Assembly: GCA_050480705.1 (NCBI GenBank)
Contig: JBJHAX010000035.1
Location: 1 to 21,645, forward strand
Length of the DNA: 21,645 nt
DNA from: JBJHAX01 sp050480705
Lineage (GTDB): Bacteria; Actinomycetota; Nitriliruptoria; Nitriliruptorales; Nitriliruptoraceae
Direction: 5' to 3'
Numbering within the stretch: position 1 is the stretch's first letter; each line of letters begins with the position of its first letter. The notes beneath the pieces are model-generated. The model ran no database searches and was not told the DNA's origin. It was given only the letters and a program-made list of their open reading frames with translations. A program made the translations under genes and the position numbers. Below, one piece after another: positions 7,535-15,158 of the stretch.

Positions 7535-8712
7535 GCGATCTGTCGACCCGTGAGCAGATCCATCCCGGCACCGCGCCCGGTGAGGACATCCACCTCGAGA
7601 TCCGTGGCGACGGGGACTTCGCCACGGCCGACATGTCGCTGTCCATCGGGCCGGCGCACCCGGCCACACACGGCGTGTTCCGCATCATCCTCGATCTCGA
7701 TGGCGAGCGTGTCGTCGACGCGTATCCCGTCATCGGCTATATGCACCGCGGGTTCGAGAAACTGGCCGAGCACCGCGACTTCCGGCAGATCAAGGCGCTG
7801 GTCAACCGCCACGACTGGCTGTCGGGATTCTCCAACGAACTCGGTGTCGCGCTCGCGGTCGAGCAGATGCTCGAGATGGAGGTTCCCGAGCGTGCCCAGT
7901 GGATCCGCATGCTGCTGGCCGAGTGGAACCGGATCCTCAACCACCTGATGTTCATCGGATCGTTCGCGATCGAGCTCGGCGCGATCACCCCGATGTTCTA
8001 CGCCTTTCGTGAACGCGAGGACATCCAGCACCTGCTGGAGTCCGCGACCGGCGGCCGCCTGCACTTCACCTACAACCAGGTGGGCGGGCTGAAGCTCGAT
8101 CTGCCCAAGGGCTTCCTGCGCCAGTCGAGTGAGCTGTCGGCGGCGCTGCGCCGCCGGCTGCCCGACTACCAGGACCTGGTGCTGGGCAACGACATCTTCC
8201 AGGCGCGTACCAAGGGGGTCGGGCCGCTGCCGACCGACGTCGCGCTCTCCTACGGGGTCACCGGCCCTGCGCTGCAGGCGACCGGCCTGCCCGAGGACAG
8301 CCGCGTCACCGAGCCGTACCTGAAGTACGGCGAGATCGACGTGCCGGTGCCGGTGGGTGAGAACGGCGACTCGTTCGACCGGTTCGCCTGCCTGCTCGGC
8401 CGCGTCGAAGCGTCGCTGGACGTGATCGATCAGATCCACGACCACATGCCGGCGGGTCCGATCAACCAGAAGCTGCCCAAGATGGTCAAGGCGCCCGAGG
8501 GCGCGACGTACGTGCGTACGGAGAACCCGCTCGGCCAGCTGGGCTACTGGCTCGAGTCCGACGGTGGGCGCACCCCGTGGCGGTTGAAGATGCGCACCCC
8601 GTCGTTCTCCAACGTCCAGGCGCTGCCGTATCTGCTCAGGGGCGTGTTGATGCCTGACGCGATCGCGGTGTTGGGAAGCGTGTTCTTCGTCGTCGGAGAC
8701 ATCGACCGATGA
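7531..8712 (+). CDS. nuoD: NADH-quinone oxidoreductase subunit D (second operon), quinone-site Tyr replaced by Trp
   Basis: The 49-kDa subunit of complex I, 393 residues, which forms the quinone pocket together with NuoB and NuoH. Family signatures are GPAHPATHGVFR, IGYMHRGFEKLAEHRDF, ELGAITPMFYAFREREDI, LKMRTPSFSNVQALPYLLRG and the ending GDIDR. His47 matches the quinone-binding His38 of Thermus Nqo4. The partner Tyr87 (in RMDYL) is replaced by Trp96 (RHDWL), and Nqo4 Asp139 is matched by Glu148. The GTG at 7531 overlaps nuoC by 4 nt, and the stop overlaps the nuoH ATG by 4 nt. That overlap excludes nuoE, nuoF and nuoG from their usual place. Family certain; the effect of the substitutions is unknown. 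Confidence 0.97.
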   Translation: MSDLSTREQIHPGTAPGEDIHLEIRGDGDFATADMSLSIGPAHPATHGVFRIILDLDGERVVDAYPVIGYMHRGFEKLAEHRDFRQIKALVNRHDWLSGFSNELGVALAVEQMLEMEVPERAQWIRMLLAEWNRILNHLMFIGSFAIELGAITPMFYAFREREDIQHLLESATGGRLHFTYNQVGGLKLDLPKGFLRQSSELSAALRRRLPDYQDLVLGNDIFQARTKGVGPLPTDVALSYGVTGPALQATGLPEDSRVTEPYLKYGEIDVPVPVGENGDSFDRFACLLGRVEASLDVIDQIHDHMPAGPINQKLPKMVKAPEGATYVRTENPLGQLGYWLESDGGRTPWRLKMRTPSFSNVQALPYLLRGVLMPDAIAVLGSVFFVVGDIDR

Positions 8713-9815
8713 CGACGACCTTCGCCGCGACGGCGACCGCATTCGCCGGTCAGGCCACCTCTGTGCTGACACAGGAGAGCTTCCTGTTGTCGCTGCTGCT
8801 GAAGATCGCGCTGGTCGTCGGGCTCTTCCTTGTGGTTCCGCTCGTCGGTGGCTATCTCGAGCACAAGGCGATGGGCCGCCTGCAGGCACGTCGCGGTCCG
8901 GTCGAGGCGGGTCCGTTCGGGTCGCTGCAGCTGGTCGCTGACGGGATCAAGTTCATCCAGAAGGAGGACGTGATCCCGCGCGCCGCAGACCGCTGGGTGT
9001 TCTCGCTCGCGCCGGGCCTCGCCCTGGTGCCGGTGCTCGCGATGTTCGTGGTGTTGCCGCTGGGTCCCGGTGTCTTCGCGCTCGATCTGGAGCTCGGCCT
9101 GTTCTACGCGCTCGCTGCCGGATCGGTCGGCGTGCTGGGCATCATGATGGGTGGCTGGGCGAGCGCGAACAAGTTCTCGCTGATCGGCGGACTGCGTGCC
9201 GGCGGCCAGCTGATCGCCTACGAGCTGCCGCTGATCCTCGCGGCGATCACGGTCGCGGTGCAGGCGGGAACGCTCTCGCTGGTCGGGATCGTCGAAGCGC
9301 AGGCGACGTTCACCCTGCCGGGCACCTCGATCAACGTCTGGTACGTCTTCCCCCAGATCGTCAGCTTCGCGATCTTCTTCATCGCGGCCATGGCGGAGCT
9401 GTCACGCCCGCCGTTCGACATGCCGATCGCGGATTCGGAGCTCGTGTTCGGGTACATGACCGAGTACACGGGCATCAAGTTCGCCATGTACATGCTGGCC
9501 GAGTACGCCGGCATGATCGTGATGTCCGGGTTGCTGGTGGTGCTGTTCCTCGGTGGCTGGCAGCCGCTTCCTGGCGTGCCGCTTCCGGGTTGTGAAGGCG
9601 CGGCGGGCCTGTTCGACTGCGGACTCGAGGGGACCCTGCTCGGCGTGCTGGTCACGCTCGGCAAGATCATGGGCGTGGTCTTCCTCATGGTCTGGTTCCG
9701 GGTCGCGTGGCCGCGCCTGCGCGAGGACCAGCTCCAGCGGTTCTCGTGGCTGGTGCTCGTCCCCGTCGCGCTGCTGAACCTCGCTGTGGTGACCGTGGCG
9801 AAGGTGGAGTTCTGA
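8709..9815 (+). CDS. nuoH: NADH-quinone oxidoreductase subunit H (second operon)
   Basis: Membrane subunit of 368 residues with about eight helices. It connects the quinone cavity to the proton channels. Conserved elements include GYLEHKAMGRLQARRGP, GSLQLVADGIKFIQKED, GGQLIAYELPL, AELSRPPFD, TEYTGIKFAMYMLAEY and a Trp/Arg-rich end. The cavity loop that normally reads PFDLPEAEQELVAGY is PFDMPIADSELVFGY here. The first Glu (E. coli NuoH Glu216 as I number it) is Ile240, the second is Asp242, and the third is kept as Glu244. An insert with two Cys (GCEGAAGLFDCG) lies in the loop before the last helices. The ATG start overlaps nuoD and the stop overlaps nuoI by 1 nt. Confidence 0.96.
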   Translation: MTTTFAATATAFAGQATSVLTQESFLLSLLLKIALVVGLFLVVPLVGGYLEHKAMGRLQARRGPVEAGPFGSLQLVADGIKFIQKEDVIPRAADRWVFSLAPGLALVPVLAMFVVLPLGPGVFALDLELGLFYALAAGSVGVLGIMMGGWASANKFSLIGGLRAGGQLIAYELPLILAAITVAVQAGTLSLVGIVEAQATFTLPGTSINVWYVFPQIVSFAIFFIAAMAELSRPPFDMPIADSELVFGYMTEYTGIKFAMYMLAEYAGMIVMSGLLVVLFLGGWQPLPGVPLPGCEGAAGLFDCGLEGTLLGVLVTLGKIMGVVFLMVWFRVAWPRLREDQLQRFSWLVLVPVALLNLAVVTVAKVEF

Positions 9816-10591
9816 TGGCGACGACCTCACCGCCGGGTGTCGGGCTCCTCAAGGGGCTCGGCGTGACGATCAAGCACCTTGCGCGCCGTCCCGCGACGCA
9901 GATGTATCCCAAGCAGCGGCCGGACCTGGCGCCGCGCACGCGCGGCGTGATCGCCCTGATGGACGAGAACTGCACGGTGTGCATGTTGTGCGCGCGAGAG
10001 TGCCCGGACTGGTGCATCTACATCGACTCGCACAAGGAAACGGTCCCGCCCGCACGCGAAGGTGGGCGGGCACGCACCCGCAACGTCCTCGACCGGTTCG
10101 CGATCGACTTCTCGCTGTGCATGTACTGCGGGATATGTGTCGAGGTGTGCCCGTTCGATGCGCTGTTCTGGTCGCCGGAGTTCGAGTACGCCGAGTACGA
10201 CATCACCGGGCTTCTCCACGAGATGGGGCGTCTGCGCGAGTGGATGGACACCGTCCCGCCTCCTCCGGCGCTCGACGACGGCGCTGAGCCGCCCGCCGAG
10301 GTCGCCGACGCGATCGCCAAGGCGATCGAGGAGCACGAGAAGCAGCTCGCGCCGCCTGCCGATGAGCCGGCTTCGGATGAACAGGCCTCGACAGAAAACG
10401 GCGACGGCGACGCTGCCGCACCGGCACCGAAGAAGGCCGACGTGAGCGTCGAAGCCGGCCAGATCGACCAGGAGACCTACGACCAGCTGATCGCCGAAGG
10501 CAAGTCGGAGCGCATGGCCCGCGCCAAGGCGAAGGCGGCCTGGGTCGGCAAGGAGAAGCAGCGCATCCTCGACGAGGAGGGTGGCGCGTGA
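9815..10591 (+). CDS. nuoI: NADH-quinone oxidoreductase subunit I (second operon), two 4Fe-4S ferredoxin with long tail
   Basis: Peripheral-arm ferredoxin subunit, 258 residues, which passes electrons through clusters N6a and N6b to N2. The two 4Fe-4S motifs are Cys53-56-59-63 (CTVCMLCARECP) and Cys102-105-108-112 (CMYCGICVEVCP); an extra Cys67 follows the first motif. After about residue 150 the protein continues for some 105 residues beyond the usual end. This tail is an acidic, Ala/Pro-rich stretch followed by a more structured basic segment (TYDQLIAEGKSERMARAK and beyond). The ATG at 9815 overlaps the nuoH stop (TGATG), and the stop overlaps nuoJ by 4 nt. With NuoF and NuoG absent, this subunit may be the entry point for electrons from an unknown donor, by inference. 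Confidence 0.96.
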   Translation: MATTSPPGVGLLKGLGVTIKHLARRPATQMYPKQRPDLAPRTRGVIALMDENCTVCMLCARECPDWCIYIDSHKETVPPAREGGRARTRNVLDRFAIDFSLCMYCGICVEVCPFDALFWSPEFEYAEYDITGLLHEMGRLREWMDTVPPPPALDDGAEPPAEVADAIAKAIEEHEKQLAPPADEPASDEQASTENGDGDAAAPAPKKADVSVEAGQIDQETYDQLIAEGKSERMARAKAKAAWVGKEKQRILDEEGGA

Positions 10592-11193
10592 CCGGCCACG
10601 AAGTGGTCTTCATCCTCATCGCGGTGCTGACCGGCGCTGCGGCGGTGCTCACCGTCACGTCACGCAACCTGGTCCATGCCGCGCTGTTCCTCGCGACGAC
10701 CCTGGCCGGGATCGCCGGGGTATTCGTCGTGATGCACGCCGCGTTCCTGGCTCTGGTGCAGCTCATCGTGTACGTCGGCGCGGTCGCCGTGCTGTTCCTG
10801 TTCGGCCTGATGCTCACGCGCGCCCCGATCGGCCGCGAAGCGCTCGACAGCCAGAACCGGGGCTTGGGACTCGCGGTGTCGGCCGTGCTGTTCCTCGTCA
10901 TCGGCGGCCTGGTCCTGCAGGAGTTCGCCGGCGCGCCTCGCATGGAGGTGACCGGACCCTCGATCGCCGAGATCGGCGTGGCGCTGTTCGCGCACTGGGT
11001 GCTGCCGTTCGAGCTGCTGTCGATGCTCCTTCTCGCAGCGCTCATCGGCGCGATCGTGCTCACACGTCGTGAAGCCGGCGAGTCCGGCGAGGAGCAGCCC
11101 TACGTCGAGATCGAGCTGTCCGAGCCGCCGAAGGCGGACGCGCAGGCGTTGCCGTCGTCGCGCGCCGAACTGCCGGACGGAGGCGCGCGATGA
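10588..11193 (+). CDS. nuoJ: NADH-quinone oxidoreductase subunit J (second operon)
   Basis: Membrane subunit of complex I, 201 residues with five predicted helices. It lies between NuoH and NuoK in the hydrophilic axis. The family mark is LVQLIVYVGAVAVLFLFGLML, which carries the conserved Tyr and Gly around the pi-bulge helix. The C-terminal 40 residues form an acidic, Pro/Ala-rich cytoplasmic tail, a feature shared in kind with NuoC and NuoI in this operon. The GTG start overlaps the nuoI stop by 4 nt (GTGA) and the stop overlaps the nuoK ATG by 4 nt. Confidence 0.95.
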   Translation: MTGHEVVFILIAVLTGAAAVLTVTSRNLVHAALFLATTLAGIAGVFVVMHAAFLALVQLIVYVGAVAVLFLFGLMLTRAPIGREALDSQNRGLGLAVSAVLFLVIGGLVLQEFAGAPRMEVTGPSIAEIGVALFAHWVLPFELLSMLLLAALIGAIVLTRREAGESGEEQPYVEIELSEPPKADAQALPSSRAELPDGGAR

Positions 11194-11501
11194 GCCCCCT
11201 CGGTCCGCTGCTGCTCGCCACGTTCCTGTTCTGTGTCGGCGTCTACGGTGTGATCGCGCGCCGCAACGCCGTGCTCGTGCTCATGAGCGTCGAACTGATG
11301 CTCAACGCCGTCAACATCAACCTGGTCGCGTTCCAGAACCTGCTGTTCCCGGCAGAGGTGGCGGTCAGCGGGCAACTGTTCGCGCTGTTCGTGATCGGTG
11401 TCGCCGCCGCCGAAGTCGGCGTGGGGCTCGCAATCGTGTTCAACCTGTTCCGCAACCGAGCGTCGGTCGACGTCGATGACGTCGACCTCATGCGCTGGTG
11501 A
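11190..11501 (+). CDS. nuoK: NADH-quinone oxidoreductase subunit K (second operon)
   Basis: Small three-helix membrane subunit, 103 residues, related to MrpC. Both buried glutamates needed for proton transfer are visible: Glu35 in VLMSVELMLNAVNINLV and Glu75 in GVAAAEVGVGLAIV. The tail VDVDDVDLMRW is acidic. The ATG overlaps the nuoJ stop. A 25-nt gap with a GGAGGG site separates it from nuoL. Confidence 0.96.
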   Translation: MSPLGPLLLATFLFCVGVYGVIARRNAVLVLMSVELMLNAVNINLVAFQNLLFPAEVAVSGQLFALFVIGVAAAEVGVGLAIVFNLFRNRASVDVDDVDLMRW

Positions 11502-11526
11502 CGAGGCCGTCCATGGAGGGCCGTCG

Positions 11527-13557
11527 GTGAGGATGATCGAGCTGGCATGGCTGGTGCCACTGCTGCCGCTGTTGTCGGCGGCACTCATCGCCATGTTCGG
11601 CAAGCTCATGCCGGGACGTGGCAGCGAACTCGGCGTCGTGTCGATCGCGGCGAGCTTCGTGCTGGCGGTCGGCATCGCCTGGGAGACGTTCACCGCCTCG
11701 CCGATGGAACCCTTCGAGCGTGCGCTCCAGTGGTCGCCGCTGGGCGGCGGGTTCTACTTCGAGCTGGGCATGCTCGTCGACGGGCTGACCGCCATGATGT
11801 TCCTGCTGGTCACCCTCGTCTCGCTGATGGTCCACGTGTACTCGCGTGAGTACATGAAGGACGAGCCGCGGTTCACCTACTTCTTCTCGATGCTCAGCCT
11901 GTTCACGTTCTCGATGCTGCTGTTGGTGATCGCGAACAACACGCTGCAGGCGGTGATCGGCTGGGAACTCGTCGGGGTGTGTTCCTTCCTGCTGATCGGC
12001 TTCTACTGGGAGGAGAAGTCGAACCAGGACGCGGCCAACAAGGCGTTCCTCACGACGAAGTTCGGCGACGTCGGGCTCGTCGTCGGGGTGATCGTGCTCT
12101 CGGCCGGCATGTTCACGCTCGACACCGACACGCCGTTCAACATCCTCGAGCTCAACGAGGCGGCCGCATCAGGTCAGCTCGCGCAGGGAACGATCGCGCT
12201 CGGCATCATCCTCATCTTCATCGGCTGTGTGTCCAAGTCCGGCCAGATGCCGCTGCACGTGTGGCTGCCTGACGCCATGGCCGGCCCGACACCGGTGTCG
12301 GCGCTGATCCACGCCGCGACGATGGTCACCGCCGGGATCTTCCTGCTGGCGCGTCTGTACCCGGTGCTGATCCAGTCGGCTGTCGCGATGGCGACCGTCG
12401 CGATCGTCGGCGTCATCACCCTGTTCTTCGGCGGGCTGCTGGCACTGGTGCAGGACGACCTGAAGAAGGTGCTCGCGTACTCGACGGTGTCGCAGCTCGG
12501 CTACATGATCGCCGCGCTCGGGGTCGGCGGCTACACGGCCGGGATCTTCCACCTGTTCACCCACGGCTTCTTCAAGGCGTTGCTGTTTCTCGGCGCCGGA
12601 TCGCTGATCCACGCCGTGCATTCGAACAACATGTCCGACATGGGCGGCATGCGCCGCTTCATGCCCCACACTTTCTGGACGTTCATCGTCGGCTCGCTCG
12701 CACTCGCGGGCTTCCCGCTGACCGCAGGCTTCTTCTCCAAGGACGAGATCCTCGTCGCAGGGCAGTACTGGGGCGTGGAGGGCTTCGCGACCGGCAACCT
12801 GGTGTACTGGGTCGGACTCGCCGCCGCGTTCGTCACCACCTTCTACATGGCGCGTGCGTGCCTGCTCATCTTCGCCGGCGAGAACCGAAGCCACCACCCG
12901 CCGCACGAATCCGGCCGCCAGATGGTCGTGCCCCTGGTCGTGCTCGCGGTGTTGTCGGTCGTGTCGGGCTACATCGGCTCGCCGTTGTGGCGCGGAACGC
13001 CCAACTTCGAGACCTGGACGGCAACGCCCCTGCTGGAGCGTCTGACAATCCCGTTCGTCGAAGGCGGTTTCCCGGTGCTGCACGGGCCGCCGAGCTGGCA
13101 CTTCGATCTGCTCGTGATCGTTCTGGTGGTGTTCACCGCCGCTGTGGCGCTGGCCTGGACGTTGTACGGCCGGGGGCTGCCCGACGAGGATCCCACCTTG
13201 CGCATGGGGGTCGTGTCGACGGTGCTGGTCAACAAGTACGGGTTCGACGACTTCGGCTACCGGTTCGTCGTCGTGCCCGTGCGCGACACGCTGGCCCGGT
13301 GGGCGACGTGGAGCAGCAACGAAGTTCTCGACCGGATCGTCGCCGGGACCGGCCGCGCCACCAAACGCGCGGCCACGGCGACCTACCAGGTGCTCGACCA
13401 GCGCGTGATCGATGGCGGCGTCAACGGCGCCGCGTTCAGTGCCGCATGGTGGAGCGAACGGCTCAAGAGGATCCAGTCCGGCGACGTGCAGCGCTACGCG
13501 GCTGCCCTCGTCGTCGGTGTGATCGTGCTCGTGCTCGCGTTCGTCGCGGCGAGCTAG
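11527..13557 (+). CDS. nuoL: NADH-quinone oxidoreductase subunit L (second operon)
   Basis: Distal antiporter-like proton pump of complex I, 676 residues. It has about 14 core helices and the C-terminal extension that carries the long lateral helix. Signatures are FSMLLLVIANNTLQAVIGWELVGVCS, YWEEKSNQDAANKAF, CVSKSGQMPLHVWLPDAMAG, PVSALIHAATMVTAG, LKKVLAYSTVSQLGYM and FFSKDEIL in order. The GTG at 11527 sits 6 nt after GGAGGG (11515-11520) and is preferred. An ATG at 11533 is an alternative two codons later. The frame is open further upstream through nuoK, but that part is not NuoL-like. This copy is intact, unlike the truncated first nuoL at the left edge. Confidence 0.96.
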   Translation: MRMIELAWLVPLLPLLSAALIAMFGKLMPGRGSELGVVSIAASFVLAVGIAWETFTASPMEPFERALQWSPLGGGFYFELGMLVDGLTAMMFLLVTLVSLMVHVYSREYMKDEPRFTYFFSMLSLFTFSMLLLVIANNTLQAVIGWELVGVCSFLLIGFYWEEKSNQDAANKAFLTTKFGDVGLVVGVIVLSAGMFTLDTDTPFNILELNEAAASGQLAQGTIALGIILIFIGCVSKSGQMPLHVWLPDAMAGPTPVSALIHAATMVTAGIFLLARLYPVLIQSAVAMATVAIVGVITLFFGGLLALVQDDLKKVLAYSTVSQLGYMIAALGVGGYTAGIFHLFTHGFFKALLFLGAGSLIHAVHSNNMSDMGGMRRFMPHTFWTFIVGSLALAGFPLTAGFFSKDEILVAGQYWGVEGFATGNLVYWVGLAAAFVTTFYMARACLLIFAGENRSHHPPHESGRQMVVPLVVLAVLSVVSGYIGSPLWRGTPNFETWTATPLLERLTIPFVEGGFPVLHGPPSWHFDLLVIVLVVFTAAVALAWTLYGRGLPDEDPTLRMGVVSTVLVNKYGFDDFGYRFVVVPVRDTLARWATWSSNEVLDRIVAGTGRATKRAATATYQVLDQRVIDGGVNGAAFSAAWWSERLKRIQSGDVQRYAAALVVGVIVLVLAFVAAS

Positions 13558-13570
13558 AGGAGAGACGTTG

Positions 13571-15103
13571 ATGGACCCGAACTCCGCTTCGTGGGCGCTG
13601 ATCGTCGCGCTGTTCCTGCCGCTGGTGGGGGCGGGCGCGATCGCGCTGCTGCCCGCTGCGATGGACCGGATGATCCGCCGTTCCGCGGTCGTGCTCACCG
13701 GTGTGGCGTTCGCGCTGGTCGCCGCGATCACGGCCGGTTTCGACTACAGCCGCAGTGGCGAGTTGCAGTTCACCACCGACGTGTCGTGGATCCCGGCCAT
13801 CAACGCCCGGTTCGAGCTCGGCATCGACGGCATCTCGCTGCCGCTGTTCTTCCTCACCTACCTGCTCACGTTCCTGTGTGCGATCTACACGACCAAGCAC
13901 CTGCCGGAGCCGGGCAAGCCCAAGGCGTTCCTCGCGCTGATGCTGATGCTCCAGACCGGCATGGCCGGCACGTTCGTCGCCTTCGACATGGTGCTCTTCT
14001 TCATCTTCTGGGAGCTCGTGCTCGTCCCGATGTTCTTCATGATTGGGATGTGGGGCGGCCCGCGGCGCGACTACGCCAGCGTGAAGTTCTTCCTGTACAC
14101 GCTGTTCGGGTCGATCTTCATGCTCGTCGCCTTCCTCGCGATCTACTTCCAGGCGGGAGCGTCGACCTGGTCGATCCAGGAGCTGTCGGCGCTGCAGCCG
14201 GGCGGACTGACGTTCCAGACGTGGGCGTTCCTGGGGATCTTCCTCGGCTTCGCGATCAAGGTGCCGATGTGGCCGTTCCACACCTGGCTGCCCGACGCCC
14301 ACACCGAAGCGCCGACCGTCGGATCGGTGCTGCTGGCCGGTGTGCTGCTGAAGATGGGCACGTACGGGTTCGTGCGCATCGCGCTGCCGATCCTGCCCGA
14401 CGGCGCGCTTCGTTTCGCGCCGCTGATCGGCGTGCTGGCCGTGATCGGCATCATCTACGGATCGCTGTGCTGCCTCGCCCAGACCGACGTCAAGCGCCTC
14501 ATCGCCTTCTCGTCGGTCGGCCACATGGGGTTCGTGATGCTGGGCATCGCCGCGATGAACCCGGCCGGGATCCAGGCGGCGCTGTTCGGCAACATCGCGC
14601 ACGGTGTGATCACCGGCATGCTCTTCTTCCTCGCGGGCAGCCTGCACGAGCGCTACCACACGCGTGAGATCGCCGTGATCGGCGGCGGCATGCTGAAGAA
14701 GATCCCGCGCTACGGCGTGCTGCTCACCTACGTCGCCGTCGCGTCGCTCGGCCTTCCCGGGCTCGCCGGGTTCTGGGGCGAATTCACCGCGATGTGGGCG
14801 GCGATCAGCCCCGGGCTGGGCCTGGCGGACGCCTACAGCGGGCTGTATCTGGGCCTGGTCGTGTTCGCCGCGATCGGCACGGTGCTCACGGCCGGCTACT
14901 TCCTGTGGCTGCTGCAGCGCGTCAACCTCGGCGAGCCGTCCGAGCGGTGGGCAGCTGAGCCGCTCGACGACGTGATGCGCATCGAGTGGGTGTCGTGGGC
15001 GCCGCTGCTGGTGCTCATCCTCGCACTCGGCATCTTCCCTGTTCTGGTGTTCGGCGTGCAGGACGCAGCGGTGACGAACCTGATGGGCTACATGGGCGGC
15101 TGA
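13571..15103 (+). CDS. nuoM: NADH-quinone oxidoreductase subunit M (second operon)
   Basis: Proton-pumping membrane subunit, 510 residues. The essential charges are in place: Glu in FFIFWELVLVPMFFMIG, Lys in GFAIKVPMWPFHTWLPDAHTE, Lys in VLLKMGTYGFVR, QTDVKRLIAFSSVGHMG and Glu in GLAGFWGEFTAM. The ATG at 13571 is 6 nt after GAGGAGAG (13557-13564); a TTG codon just before it is less likely. The gene begins 13 nt after the nuoL stop. It is clearly divergent from the NuoM at 668 across the whole protein, so the two sets look like old paralogues and not a recent duplication. Confidence 0.96.
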   Translation: MDPNSASWALIVALFLPLVGAGAIALLPAAMDRMIRRSAVVLTGVAFALVAAITAGFDYSRSGELQFTTDVSWIPAINARFELGIDGISLPLFFLTYLLTFLCAIYTTKHLPEPGKPKAFLALMLMLQTGMAGTFVAFDMVLFFIFWELVLVPMFFMIGMWGGPRRDYASVKFFLYTLFGSIFMLVAFLAIYFQAGASTWSIQELSALQPGGLTFQTWAFLGIFLGFAIKVPMWPFHTWLPDAHTEAPTVGSVLLAGVLLKMGTYGFVRIALPILPDGALRFAPLIGVLAVIGIIYGSLCCLAQTDVKRLIAFSSVGHMGFVMLGIAAMNPAGIQAALFGNIAHGVITGMLFFLAGSLHERYHTREIAVIGGGMLKKIPRYGVLLTYVAVASLGLPGLAGFWGEFTAMWAAISPGLGLADAYSGLYLGLVVFAAIGTVLTAGYFLWLLQRVNLGEPSERWAAEPLDDVMRIEWVSWAPLLVLILALGIFPVLVFGVQDAAVTNLMGYMGG

Positions 15104-15158
15104 GGGCCGAAGGGGTGACCCCCACGGCGCTCAGTGCAGCCAGGAGGACGTGACGACC

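Noticed and set aside
7171..8889. Long reverse-strand open frame of 572 codons across nuoC/nuoD/nuoH
   Set aside because: It is antisense to clearly conserved genes, its translation is Arg/Gln/His/Asp-rich without any motif, and the repeat section simply stays open because 24 is a multiple of three.
11398..11526. Upstream extension of the nuoL frame into nuoK
   Set aside because: The translation is not NuoL-like, and a GTG with a well-placed GGAGGG is available at 11527.
12169..13731. Reverse-strand open frame of 520 codons across the second nuoL
   Set aside because: Antisense to conserved NuoL helices, with the same biased composition as the other shadows.
15104..15149. Terminator between nuoM and nuoN of the second operon
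   Set aside because: Only a GGGG/CCCC stem of 4 bp with a 3-nt loop is present, too weak to separate two genes that belong to one complex.
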